Assembly (NCBI RefSeq): GCF_943913405.1
Contig: NZ_CALTYA010000004.1
Coordinates: 62,001 to 126,000, forward strand
Source of the DNA: an uncultured Flavobacterium sp.
Lineage (GTDB): Bacteria > Bacteroidota > Bacteroidia > Flavobacteriales > Flavobacteriaceae
Length of the DNA: 64,000 nt
Direction: 5' to 3'
In this document: positions 36,044-44,689 of the stretch, in pieces
How positions within the stretch are numbered: the stretch's first letter is position 1
How the letters are laid out: the number at the start of each line of letters is the position of its first letter
Program-made: the position numbers and the translations under genes
Notes under the pieces: model-generated
Database searches by the model: none
The model's input: the letters and a program-made list of their open reading frames with translations, nothing else
Told to the model about the DNA's origin: nothing

Positions 36044-36676
36044 CTACTTTTCAAAAGCATAAACAAGTGTGTAATCTTCAATTTCTTCAAAACTGATATT
36101 GAACTTTATATTTAAATTTTCGAAAGTCAATAAAGCTTCTGTTTGCAAATCTTCCATTTCGAATGGAGCGACAAAAATATGGTCTTTGAAGCTAATTCCC
36201 TTTTCGTTTCTGATTTTGAAAACGGCTTCTTTTATGCCCCAGATTACGGTTAATTTTGAGATATAATCTTGTAGGTTTTCTTTATTTAGAAATTCAAATT
36301 CGCTTTTGTCTACGAATTTATCAGCGATTCTGATGATTTTTTCTCTTCGTTGTTCGATATCGATTCCGACATTTTTATCGCTTAAAATTATGGCGGAAAA
36401 ATCAAACGAATGTGTTATTGAAATGTGATTTTCATTGTCAAGATGCGGTTTCCCGAATTCGTCATAATGAAGCTGGACGTCATTGTGCCCTGTTTCTTGG
36501 AGTAATTTTCTAACGCTTAAAAAGGCTTTTTGGTGGGTTTCTGATTTCATCGCTTGAAGCCTTTCGAGTGTTTTTTCTTTTAATATCACTTGGGAGAAAA
36601 GCTCGTCGAAAGTTTCTGTGATTTTCCAGATTAAGATTTTCGTTTTTGGGTTGTATTGTATGGTTTTGTGGAGCAT
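36044..36676 (-). CDS. 4'-phosphopantetheinyl transferase superfamily protein
   Basis: 210 residues. Magnesium-binding GIDIEQRREKI and the second motif WGIKEAVFK, separated by the usual 45 residues, plus HISITHSFDFSAI. This is the Sfp-like pattern; it transfers phosphopantetheine from CoA to an acyl- or peptidyl-carrier protein. No polyketide or peptide synthase lies nearby, so the carrier is elsewhere. It is flanked on both sides by the same type of GCAAAG repeat. Confidence 0.9.
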   Translation of the reverse strand: MLHKTIQYNPKTKILIWKITETFDELFSQVILKEKTLERLQAMKSETHQKAFLSVRKLLQETGHNDVQLHYDEFGKPHLDNENHISITHSFDFSAIILSDKNVGIDIEQRREKIIRIADKFVDKSEFEFLNKENLQDYISKLTVIWGIKEAVFKIRNEKGISFKDHIFVAPFEMEDLQTEALLTFENLNIKFNISFEEIEDYTLVYAFEK

Positions 36677-36743
36677 TTTTTAGGGTTCAGGGTTTTGAGG
36701 TTTTGGGTTCAAGGTTTGAATTGTGGTTATTGTGCTTGATTTA

Positions 36744-36783
36744 AACGCAAAGGTTGGAAGTTTTTCGCAAAGTTCACTAAGCT
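36744..36783. repeat. Degenerate GCAAAG-type intergenic repeat (right of the transferase)
   Basis: ACGCAAAGG, then CGCAAAGTTCACTAAG; same wording and orientation as 35967-36004. The surrounding 276-base gap to ahcY also has GGTT-rich (36682-36720) and GCCTATTGCC-like (36846-36862) short repeats and no gene. Confidence 0.55.
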
Positions 36784-36910
36784 TGTTTTTTTAAACGCTA
36801 ATTATATTTTATTCTATTTTTCAATTCCTAAATTTATAGACTTTTGCCTATTGCCTAATTTACTAATGCCTCTTTTAACCTACAGATTATTTTAATAGAA
36901 AGTAATTCCG

Positions 36911-36918
36911 TAAATTTG
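36911..36918 (+). promoter_or_regulatory. Candidate -7 element of ahcY
   Basis: TAAATTTG matches TAnnTTTG; no good -33 TTG at the expected distance. About 35 bases before the start codon. Confidence 0.45.
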
Positions 36919-36952
36919 CAAAAAATTTGATAATACAAATATATACAAATAC

Positions 36953-38269
36953 ATGAGTACAACGACATTACCTTTTGTGGCTTATAAAGTGAAAGATATT
37001 TCTCTTGCGGCTTGGGGAAGAAAAGAAATCGAATTGGCGGAAGCTGAAATGCCAGGTTTGATGGCGCTTCGTGCAGAATATAAAGACGAGCAACCGTTAA
37101 AAGGTGCTAGAATTGCAGGTTGTCTTCACATGACAATTCAAACTGCAGTTTTGATCGAAACTTTAATTGCTCTTGGAGCTGAAGTTACTTGGTCTTCTTG
37201 TAATATTTTCTCTACGCAAGATCAAGCTGCTGCTGCAATTGCTGCTGCTGGAATCCAGGTTTATGCTTGGAAAGGTCTTGACGAAGAGTCTTTTGACTGG
37301 TGTATCGAGCAGACTTTATTCTTCGGTGAAGATCGTCAGCCGTTAAACATGATCTTGGATGATGGTGGAGATTTGACAAATATGGTTATCGACCGTTACC
37401 CAGAATTGGTTGCTGGAATCAAAGGTCTTTCGGAAGAAACAACTACTGGCGTTCACAGACTTTATGAAAGAGTAAAAGCTGGAACTTTGCCAATGCCTGC
37501 AATCAACGTAAATGACTCGGTTACTAAATCGAAATTTGACAACAAATATGGTTGTAAAGAATCTGCAGTTGATGCAGTTCGTCGTGCAACTGACTTGATG
37601 TTGGCTGGAAAAAGAGTAATCGTTTGTGGATATGGTGACGTTGGAAAAGGAACTGCTGCTTCATTCAGAGGTGCTGGTTCTATTGTAACAGTTACTGAAA
37701 TCGATCCAATTTGTGCGCTTCAAGCGGCAATGGACGGATATGAAGTAAAAAGATTAGACACCGTTATCGCTAACGCGGATATCATTATCACGACAACTGG
37801 AAACAAAGATATCGTTCTTGGTTCTCACTTCGAGAAAATGAAAGACAAAACTGTTGTTTGTAACATCGGTCACTTTGACAATGAAATCGACATGGCTTGG
37901 TTGAACAAAAATCACGGAGCTTCAAAAATCGAAATCAAACCTCAGGTTGATAAATATACAATCAACGGAAACGATATCATCATTTTGGCTGAAGGTCGTT
38001 TGGTAAACCTAGGTTGTGCTACTGGCCACCCAAGTTTCGTAATGAGCAACTCATTCACAAACCAAACTTTGGCTCAAATTGAATTGTGGAAAAACAGCGC
38101 GGCATACAAAAATGACGTTTATATGTTGCCAAAACATTTAGATGAAAAAGTAGCTGCTTTGCACTTGGCTAAATTGGGAGTTGAATTGGAAACATTGAGA
38201 GATGACCAAGCAGCTTACATTGGAGTTGAAGTTCAAGGTCCGTTTAAACCTGAATATTACAGATACTAA
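36953..38269 (+). CDS. ahcY: Adenosylhomocysteinase
   Basis: 438 residues, full length. Motifs: [45 protein letters not shown], the NAD-binding [14 protein letters not shown], and the closing [17 protein letters not shown] with the conserved C-terminal tyrosine pair. It hydrolyses S-adenosylhomocysteine to adenosine and homocysteine, relieving inhibition of methyltransferases. It is a single gene. I looked for a SAH or SAM riboswitch upstream and see none. Confidence 0.97.
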   Translation: MSTTTLPFVAYKVKDISLAAWGRKEIELAEAEMPGLMALRAEYKDEQPLKGARIAGCLHMTIQTAVLIETLIALGAEVTWSSCNIFSTQDQAAAAIAAAGIQVYAWKGLDEESFDWCIEQTLFFGEDRQPLNMILDDGGDLTNMVIDRYPELVAGIKGLSEETTTGVHRLYERVKAGTLPMPAINVNDSVTKSKFDNKYGCKESAVDAVRRATDLMLAGKRVIVCGYGDVGKGTAASFRGAGSIVTVTEIDPICALQAAMDGYEVKRLDTVIANADIIITTTGNKDIVLGSHFEKMKDKTVVCNIGHFDNEIDMAWLNKNHGASKIEIKPQVDKYTINGNDIIILAEGRLVNLGCATGHPSFVMSNSFTNQTLAQIELWKNSAAYKNDVYMLPKHLDEKVAALHLAKLGVELETLRDDQAAYIGVEVQGPFKPEYYRY

Positions 38270-38289
38270 ATTTCAGAATTTATATTTAC

Positions 38290-38320
38290 AAAAAACCTCG
38301 CTTTTCGGCGAGGTTTTTTT
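38290..38320. terminator. Bidirectional terminator, ahcY and end of the T6SS payload operon
   Basis: AACCTCGC-tttt-CGGCGAGGTT with flanking A and T runs; it ends ahcY from the left and the T6SS minus-strand operon from the right. Confidence 0.88.
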
Positions 38321-38339
38321 ATTTGATTCTTTTAGTATT

Positions 38340-39587
38340 TTAGTCTTGCATGTGGATTTTATAAGCTTCTGCTTCCTTTTCGCTAGAATCTACAATTGTT
38401 TTCAAATTCGGAATATTGTAATAATTATTCTTTTTTATGATCGAAATAATTTCTGGCTGGGAAGCAGCAATATTGTAAATTACTGACGCTTCATTGTTCC
38501 AAACTGTTGCATTTCCTGTTTTGTATTTTTCTATCGCCGGACTTTCAACGCTCGCAATATAAGCTATGATTTTTGCTTTATCCGCCTTTGTAAATTTCTT
38601 CGACGGATCTTGGCCCTCATTGAAAACCTCATCAATGTCTCCATCGAACAAAACAGAAGCATAATTTACTAGCGCATAAATAAATCGGTTGTCAGAACCT
38701 GTCGTATTATTTTGTACAAAATCAAGCAATCCTTTTCTAACTTTCAAATTTCCGTCGCAGTCTTTTGCAAAGAAAAGTTCTCCTATTTTTTGGGTCTGCT
38801 TTGGAGTTGAGTTGTCATATTTATTGTAAAAATCAGTCAAAACAAGCTTGTTTATTTTCTCATTTGTATCATATCCATAAGCAAAAACAAGCATTTTTAA
38901 GAAATCTTTGTCACTGCTGAGCAACCACTCCAAATCAGCTTTGCTATCATTAAACAAAAATTTATTTCTTGCTAAAACTGTTCTTAAATTTTGTGTTCTT
39001 GTTCTGGACAAGTCAGTTTTAGCGTTCCATTTATAGATTTTAATTCCGTTGCTTTCTTCTGGCAGGTTATTTTCAAACGTTGCGATTTCGGGAAACATTT
39101 TTTGATAATCTAGAATTTCTGGAATAAAAAACAATTCCGAAAGAAAATTTCCATTCTTGCTGATATAATTCACATAATCTAAATCTGTATTTTTCAAAAA
39201 CTTCAATTCCTTTTCGCAAGGCGAAGTAAAGCTTACAAAAACCGTTTTTTTATCCGAACTGAAATCCAGCTTTCTTCCAAAAATGCTTTCAATTCTTTTT
39301 CCGAATTCCTCATTTGCTGGAGATTTATAACCGTTACTTAGTAAATAACTTTTTAAAATCTCATTGGAAGCATTCAAGTCATTTTCTGCCAAATCATAAT
39401 TTTGATAGTCTGTTTCAGATTTTTCGGCAGCATATCCGGCTTCAATTTGCTTTTTCAATAACGGCTCGATTTCTTTATTTTCCATTATAATTTCGTTGTT
39501 TGATAGTTCGGTCTGGTCATTATCTTTTTTCTGGCAGGAAGAAAATCCGACCAAGAATAAAGAAAAAACAAGCATTTTTAGTTTCAT
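38340..39587 (-). CDS. Lipoprotein, candidate immunity protein for the GH19/CHAP effector
   Basis: 415 residues, no family recognised. Signal peptide with lipobox FSSC followed by QKKDNDQTE, so it is lipid-anchored in the envelope. The middle contains KELKFLKNTDLDYVNYISK and a helical C-terminal half (residues 200-410). It begins 14 bases after the peptidoglycan-degrading effector gene and is the last gene of the operon. A periplasm-facing lipoprotein right after a cell-wall toxin is the expected place and type for an immunity protein. That role is inferred from position only. Confidence 0.6.
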   Translation of the reverse strand: MKLKMLVFSLFLVGFSSCQKKDNDQTELSNNEIIMENKEIEPLLKKQIEAGYAAEKSETDYQNYDLAENDLNASNEILKSYLLSNGYKSPANEEFGKRIESIFGRKLDFSSDKKTVFVSFTSPCEKELKFLKNTDLDYVNYISKNGNFLSELFFIPEILDYQKMFPEIATFENNLPEESNGIKIYKWNAKTDLSRTRTQNLRTVLARNKFLFNDSKADLEWLLSSDKDFLKMLVFAYGYDTNEKINKLVLTDFYNKYDNSTPKQTQKIGELFFAKDCDGNLKVRKGLLDFVQNNTTGSDNRFIYALVNYASVLFDGDIDEVFNEGQDPSKKFTKADKAKIIAYIASVESPAIEKYKTGNATVWNNEASVIYNIAASQPEIISIIKKNNYYNIPNLKTIVDSSEKEAEAYKIHMQD

Positions 39588-39601
39588 AAGAATTGACTAT
39601 T

Positions 39602-42600
39602 TTAAGTTCTTGTATTTGATGCCTTGTCAACATCAGCCTCAGTTTTCATTACTTTAAGTTTATACTCATCTGCAATCGGCGTGTAATTTGGCGGAATCAC
39701 AAACCAGTCAATATCACTCTTGCTATATTTCGAAATTTTAACAGTTCTGGCACCTTTTGAACCTCCTTGATTGCCACCGACACAATAATAATGATTACCG
39801 TCCTCACTAATTCCGATTACAAAAGTGATATGCCCGTCACCTCCCACTGCTTGATCTTTTCCGTTTGGTTTTGCCGTTTGGTTGTCATTCCAATCAATTA
39901 CTGCGGCAGAGCCATAAATCGGCTTGTCTTGTTTCCAAAATTGCCACATTGCAGCCCTGCAAGAAAGTGGTGGTGGCGAGTAACCCGCTTGTGTGAAACA
40001 CCAGCTGACAAATGCACCGCACCAATTTGTTTCTTCAGTAAGCCCTTTTCCATTAGAAGAAGCGTTGAAATATTCAGAAATTCTAGGATTGTTTTTTTCT
40101 TTACCAAGAATTGCTTTCTGACCGATTTCTTTAAGTGCAAATGGCACCCATGGTGCTTTTCCTGCAATCGGTTCTACTTTTCCATACACGCAACTGTCTA
40201 CTTTAAATACCTTTGATGTAGAATCTTTAAATGCTTTTTGCTTTTTGGCATAGCTTCCGTCAACTTCCTTACCTACTTTAATGGAAATCGGCTTGGTGTC
40301 CATTTTTCCATTCGTTAAAGTATTAATATTTTTCCACTTAAAGAAAGCCATCGACGACAATACCGCAACTCCCACATCTGTTAAAACTAAATCTGGATTA
40401 TTTACAATATTTGATCCTTCCTTTAAAGTATAAGTATTTGCATATTCGTAAGCAGTTCGCCCAGTTAGCTGAACTAATCCTTTTCCTCTGAAATTCCATC
40501 CGTCATTTGCCTGCGTATTTCCAATTTCTTTTCCTTTATCAGACGTTGGCGAATAAGCCCAATTGGCAATATTTTTTTGATTTTCTGCAGAAACTCCAGG
40601 CTGTCTCGGTTCCACTGTCGGCCTTCCCCACAAAACTGCTTTTTTTCTTCCTTCTACTGTTTTAAAAGCACCAAATGTTGTTATAAGTCCTTCATAATAC
40701 CAGTTGAAATTTTCGCCACTTTTTACATGCAATTTCAGTCCTGACTCTACGACAGCTTGTGCAAAAAAGTGGGCTTTATTCCAACAAGTGTCCATGCCAA
40801 GTTCTTTCATGTATTTGGTATAATATTCGGCTGCTTTGGTTAAAGTTGCATTGTCTGCTTCTGTAAATATTTGCTTTAATTCCGCAACAGTTACGGGTTT
40901 TTGACAATTCGGACAACCACCACTTTTTACAGCAGGACTTGTTCCCACGATAACCGCACTTTTATTTTCTACCAATTTAACAGCTGTCGGCGTAAATAAT
41001 AAACTAACAGTTGCTTCCTTTACATCCCCATCAGCATCATAAAGCGTTTTTCCGTCTTTATCTTTTACTTGGATATAAACAACTCTTGTCTTTTTGACCT
41101 TCGGTATCTTGCTCCATTTAATTTCGCATTTTAACACTCCCGATTCGTCGACTTTGACTTTTGCTTTATATTTTAAGTCATTATCAAAGCCTAAAACTGA
41201 TTCCCAAACCTCAACTGTCAATTCTTCATTTGCGGGAATTCCTGTGGTGTGGGCATAAAACCAGCTTACTTTATCATAATCAACCGACAGGTGTTTTTTT
41301 GAAGCATTTGCTTCGCCAAGCTGGGCTTCAAAAACTCTCCTTTGATCGGTAATTGTAAAACTTCCCGCTTTCGGAAATTTCTGCTCTTCATTTTTTAATA
41401 TCAGGTCAGGCGCGTCAATCTTTATATGAAACTTCGTATGATTGGCCGCATTTGCCTTAAACTTTCCGTCAAAAGAAACCGGAATCAATGCGCCGTCAAA
41501 TTTTTTGACTGCACTTTCAAACACAGCTTTTCCACTTGAATCATCTACAATCTGAACTTTGAAGTCTTCGCCCAAAAGTTCTTTATGCGTAATATAAATG
41601 CTCGCTTTATGTCCCCAGCTTGCCTTTTGCATCTTGACGCCGTTTTTATCTGTAAACACAACATCGGTAAGCTCTGCTTGCTTCACATCTACGATTTGCT
41701 TTACGCCAGGCTGACGATTGATTTTGCAAACAACAGTATGCTTTCCCGGAGTGACAAGCTTGACATCAATGGCATTGGCAACAAGCTGTTTTCCAGAAAC
41801 TTCCCAAACTACTTTTTCATCTTCATTTGGAGGCATTACAAATTTATCAACTCGCAGCGTAAATTTCTTTCCGACTTTTGGCTGTGCCGATTGCGTAAAA
41901 CTTACGACGTCATTGTTTTTTACCGAAAAGCGCCAATCGTCTGCTTCATCTTTTGATCCTGAACCAAAGGCATTGCTTGAGCTAACATAAGCTTCTACTA
42001 CATAATTTCCGTGCTTTAAAAAATTTGATCCGGGTAAATTAATGGAAGATCCAGTTCCGACAGGCTTTCCGTTAAGATTCCATTTTATCAGTTTTCCTTC
42101 TTCGGAAGTAATATTATTGGCCGTATTGTATTGTGTGGTTCCAACCGAAAATTTCATTGCGGTTTCAGGACGAATAACCTCAGCCGCATTTGTTATACTT
42201 AAAACCGACAAACTTTCTGTTTTTCCTAAAAAGGACTGGCTTTGAATTTCTCCATCTTCAGTTGTATATTCTGCAATCACGGTATATTGTGAAGCTGTAT
42301 TCGTGGGCGTAAACGTATAAGAATTTCCTGATTGAACGCCGTCAGTCAATATATTTCCGCTTTCGTCTTTGGCAAAAATTTTAATTTTTTCCGTTTCTTC
42401 TGCATTTGGAGGCAAAAGGAATTTGGCTTCAAAAACAGCAGGGAAATTTTGGCGCAAGCGATTTGCTTTAGCTTTGTCTTTTCTGGTAAATGCATCGCCA
42501 CCTTTGGTTCCCAATGCAGTTCCATCAAGCTTATTCACTACAACTTCAACATCAATTGAGCAGTCAGGATAATTTTTATCATGCAATCCGTCGCTAAAAT

Positions 42601-43450
42601 CTGATCTTTTTGGCTTTCCATAACCTTCAACGCGGTACGTTCCTAAAGCTAGAAATGCGTTTTGAAATTTTGTTCCCGTTTGTTCTCTAACGAATGATTT
42701 TTTATCTCCTTCGTAAATTATCCAAGAAGTAAGATCGCTATTTCCTGATTTTAATTTGGCTTCAAAAATACATTCTTCATTTTTTCGGATAGTAATTTTC
42801 TCAACCGCTTTTGTCTTGGCCGAACTGATTTCAACAAAGCCAGTTCTGCCCGTAATGCTTTTTAAGGTAATATTTTGCACGACTGGAAAAGCTTGGTCCA
42901 CTGCAGGTTTTGGAACCGCCGGATTGATCAGCATTTGCTCAGCCGGATCTGTATTTTCAGCATGTTCTTTTACCACGCTGTTAGTTTGCCCATGTTTTTT
43001 GATTGTAACAACACCGCCAACCATACATTGCAGCGTGGAAATTTCAGTTAGAACTGTTTTTCCAGAAACTACTTTTTTATCATAAGTTTTGTCCCATTTT
43101 GGTCCGAATGCTGGCGCACAAGGCATATTTCCTGAAGAAGATGGCTTGAGCGTGCATTTTCCATAAGTTGCTACGGGCGGATCCATCGTTTTGTCATCTT
43201 CGGTCACAGCAAATTTTCCATCGCTGTCATTAATCACCAATTTTTTATGTGACGTAACTTGAATTTTTGCTTCTTTGGTTGGGTCTTCCGCTTTATTGCA
43301 GACGCAGGTTGCCCCGTGAACTACATAATATTTATCATCGTGTTCACTTTTTTCAGCTTCTTTTTGCTCTTGCTCTTCGGCTTGTTTTTTTTGTTCTTGA
43401 TCATATTTGTCTTGAACTTTTGCTTCGTTATCAATGGTATCTATTTCCAT
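39602..43450 (-). CDS. PAAR-like (DUF4280) T6SS effector with GH19-like and CHAP-like domains
   Basis: 1282 residues. Residues 1-30 are charged (K/E/Q). Residues about 40-155 form a DUF4280 PAAR-like spike tip (YYVVHGATCVC, GNMPCAPAFGP, TLQCMVGGVVTIKKHG). Residues about 190-830 are Ig-like beta modules. Residues about 848-1060 resemble GH19 chitinase/lysozyme: HFFAQAVVESGL with a likely catalytic Glu near 898, NWYYEGL, and WNFRGKGLVQLTGRTAY. Residues about 1075-1250 resemble a CHAP/TIGR02594 peptidase with NWCGAFVSWCF (Cys about 1145) and GDGHITFV (His about 1204). Predicted function: delivery on VgrG and cutting of both glycan and peptide parts of peptidoglycan. Confidence 0.82.
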   Translation of the reverse strand: MEIDTIDNEAKVQDKYDQEQKKQAEEQEQKEAEKSEHDDKYYVVHGATCVCNKAEDPTKEAKIQVTSHKKLVINDSDGKFAVTEDDKTMDPPVATYGKCTLKPSSSGNMPCAPAFGPKWDKTYDKKVVSGKTVLTEISTLQCMVGGVVTIKKHGQTNSVVKEHAENTDPAEQMLINPAVPKPAVDQAFPVVQNITLKSITGRTGFVEISSAKTKAVEKITIRKNEECIFEAKLKSGNSDLTSWIIYEGDKKSFVREQTGTKFQNAFLALGTYRVEGYGKPKRSDFSDGLHDKNYPDCSIDVEVVVNKLDGTALGTKGGDAFTRKDKAKANRLRQNFPAVFEAKFLLPPNAEETEKIKIFAKDESGNILTDGVQSGNSYTFTPTNTASQYTVIAEYTTEDGEIQSQSFLGKTESLSVLSITNAAEVIRPETAMKFSVGTTQYNTANNITSEEGKLIKWNLNGKPVGTGSSINLPGSNFLKHGNYVVEAYVSSSNAFGSGSKDEADDWRFSVKNNDVVSFTQSAQPKVGKKFTLRVDKFVMPPNEDEKVVWEVSGKQLVANAIDVKLVTPGKHTVVCKINRQPGVKQIVDVKQAELTDVVFTDKNGVKMQKASWGHKASIYITHKELLGEDFKVQIVDDSSGKAVFESAVKKFDGALIPVSFDGKFKANAANHTKFHIKIDAPDLILKNEEQKFPKAGSFTITDQRRVFEAQLGEANASKKHLSVDYDKVSWFYAHTTGIPANEELTVEVWESVLGFDNDLKYKAKVKVDESGVLKCEIKWSKIPKVKKTRVVYIQVKDKDGKTLYDADGDVKEATVSLLFTPTAVKLVENKSAVIVGTSPAVKSGGCPNCQKPVTVAELKQIFTEADNATLTKAAEYYTKYMKELGMDTCWNKAHFFAQAVVESGLKLHVKSGENFNWYYEGLITTFGAFKTVEGRKKAVLWGRPTVEPRQPGVSAENQKNIANWAYSPTSDKGKEIGNTQANDGWNFRGKGLVQLTGRTAYEYANTYTLKEGSNIVNNPDLVLTDVGVAVLSSMAFFKWKNINTLTNGKMDTKPISIKVGKEVDGSYAKKQKAFKDSTSKVFKVDSCVYGKVEPIAGKAPWVPFALKEIGQKAILGKEKNNPRISEYFNASSNGKGLTEETNWCGAFVSWCFTQAGYSPPPLSCRAAMWQFWKQDKPIYGSAAVIDWNDNQTAKPNGKDQAVGGDGHITFVIGISEDGNHYYCVGGNQGGSKGARTVKISKYSKSDIDWFVIPPNYTPIADEYKLKVMKTEADVDKASNTRT

Positions 43451-43470
43451 AATGCAAGTTTTAGGCGTTA

Positions 43471-44277
43471 TTAGATCATTGATTTTAAAGTAATTGTTTC
43501 TTCGTAGTCGAAATAATTTTCAATTTTTATGCTGACTTCTGTCTTTGATTCCGTAAAAAAAAAGCTGTCGTTTACATAATTTATCTCGTGTTTTAAATTT
43601 GACCTGACTGAAACATTTTCTTTAATTTCTTCTAATTTATTTTCAACTCGGTATTGATTAAAAAATTCCAGCAATTTATCGTGGCTGTTATTTTCATAGT
43701 AATAATTTCCTGTTAGATTTTGATTGCTCAAATCATTTGGCGTTTTCCAAAATGTTTTTCCGATTATCGGCGCCGTCCATTCTAAAAAAATCGTTTTTTC
43801 AGGAGCGTATCTTTGCAAGGAACTATTGATAATTTTTACTATTCCAAGCGAAAGGACTAATTGCTGTAATTTTTCTGGCGTATTTGTGCTTCCTAAAAAT
43901 TGGGTTCGAATATAGGCCAATCCTTCTCCTTCCATATTATTTTGCAACTGCTCGTCTTTTTCAGCTATTCGCTTATTTATTTCTGCATAATTCGCCAATT
44001 GCAACTGATTTTCAACAACTCCAAACTTTATCGGAAAAATACAGCTGAAATAATCGTCAGAAACTTTTGAAAATTTATTCTCAATTTCTGCTCCATTAAC
44101 TCTAAATTTTAATCTGTCAATCAATAAATCATAGTTTTCGTCCTCTGTTTTTTTCATAAAAATATCATACGTGGAAAACGCCTGAAAATCATTTTCCCCC
44201 ATTTTTATGCTGACCTCGTTTCTGACCTCAAAATAATTTGAAGCCAATTGGCTCTTTAAAAAAACAGTATTGCTCAT
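43471..44277 (-). CDS. Unknown protein, possible adaptor for the PAAR-like effector
   Basis: 268 residues, no signal peptide, no membrane segment, and no recognised family. Mixed alpha/beta with many Asn/Phe/Tyr; ends in a beta-rich SKTEVSIKIENYFDYEETITLKSMI region. It lies 17 bases after one lipoprotein gene and 20 bases before the PAAR-like effector. In other T6SS a cytosolic chaperone or adaptor gene (DUF4123, DUF1795 families) sits exactly in front of the PAAR effector it loads. This protein shares no sequence with those, so an adaptor role is a positional guess. Confidence 0.5.
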   Translation of the reverse strand: MSNTVFLKSQLASNYFEVRNEVSIKMGENDFQAFSTYDIFMKKTEDENYDLLIDRLKFRVNGAEIENKFSKVSDDYFSCIFPIKFGVVENQLQLANYAEINKRIAEKDEQLQNNMEGEGLAYIRTQFLGSTNTPEKLQQLVLSLGIVKIINSSLQRYAPEKTIFLEWTAPIIGKTFWKTPNDLSNQNLTGNYYYENNSHDKLLEFFNQYRVENKLEEIKENVSVRSNLKHEINYVNDSFFFTESKTEVSIKIENYFDYEETITLKSMI

Positions 44278-44294
44278 TCGGTGCGTTGTCTTTC

Positions 44295-44687
44295 TTAATT
44301 TTTTTTCTTCATAAAAACAGAATCCGACACATAAGTCTTCTCTCTTTTTGAATTATTATCCAGCTTGAAATATTTTATATAATTTATTTTTTCAGATTGG
44401 TATTCTTCCTTATGCAATAAAAAATCTACATCTGCTAAAGGCAAAGAATGATAGTTTCCTGTCGGAAATTCCTCCTTTGGAATATCTATTGTGCCATTTT
44501 TATCAGAAGTTTTTTCAATTTTATTTTCACTGTTAGTTTCTAATTTTACATTCTGCAAAGGCTTTTTTGATTCAGAATCATAGACTTTCACTACAATATG
44601 TGGGCGAATTATTGCCTTATTTGAAAAACAAGAAATAAGCATCATCGAAAAAAAGAGTAACGCTATTTTTAAATAATTGGCTTTCAT
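44295..44687 (-). CDS. Small lipoprotein, candidate immunity to the metallopeptidase
   Basis: 130 residues from the ATG at 44687; a GTG start at 44717 would add ten residues before the signal peptide. Signal peptide with lipobox LISC. The mature part starts like a carboxypeptidase-regulatory-type beta sandwich (IIRPHIVVKVYDSESKKPLQNVKLET, then NGTIDIPKEEF). It begins 2 bases after the metallopeptidase gene, suggesting a toxin-immunity pair; unproven. Confidence 0.6.
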   Translation of the reverse strand: MKANYLKIALLFFSMMLISCFSNKAIIRPHIVVKVYDSESKKPLQNVKLETNSENKIEKTSDKNGTIDIPKEEFPTGNYHSLPLADVDFLLHKEEYQSEKINYIKYFKLDNNSKREKTYVSDSVFMKKKN

Positions 44688-44689
44688 GA

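Noticed and set aside
36682..36862. Possible CRISPR or riboswitch upstream of ahcY
   Set aside because: The GGTT- and GCCTATTGCC-type repeats are short and irregular, with no spacers; no SAM or SAH aptamer pattern is present.
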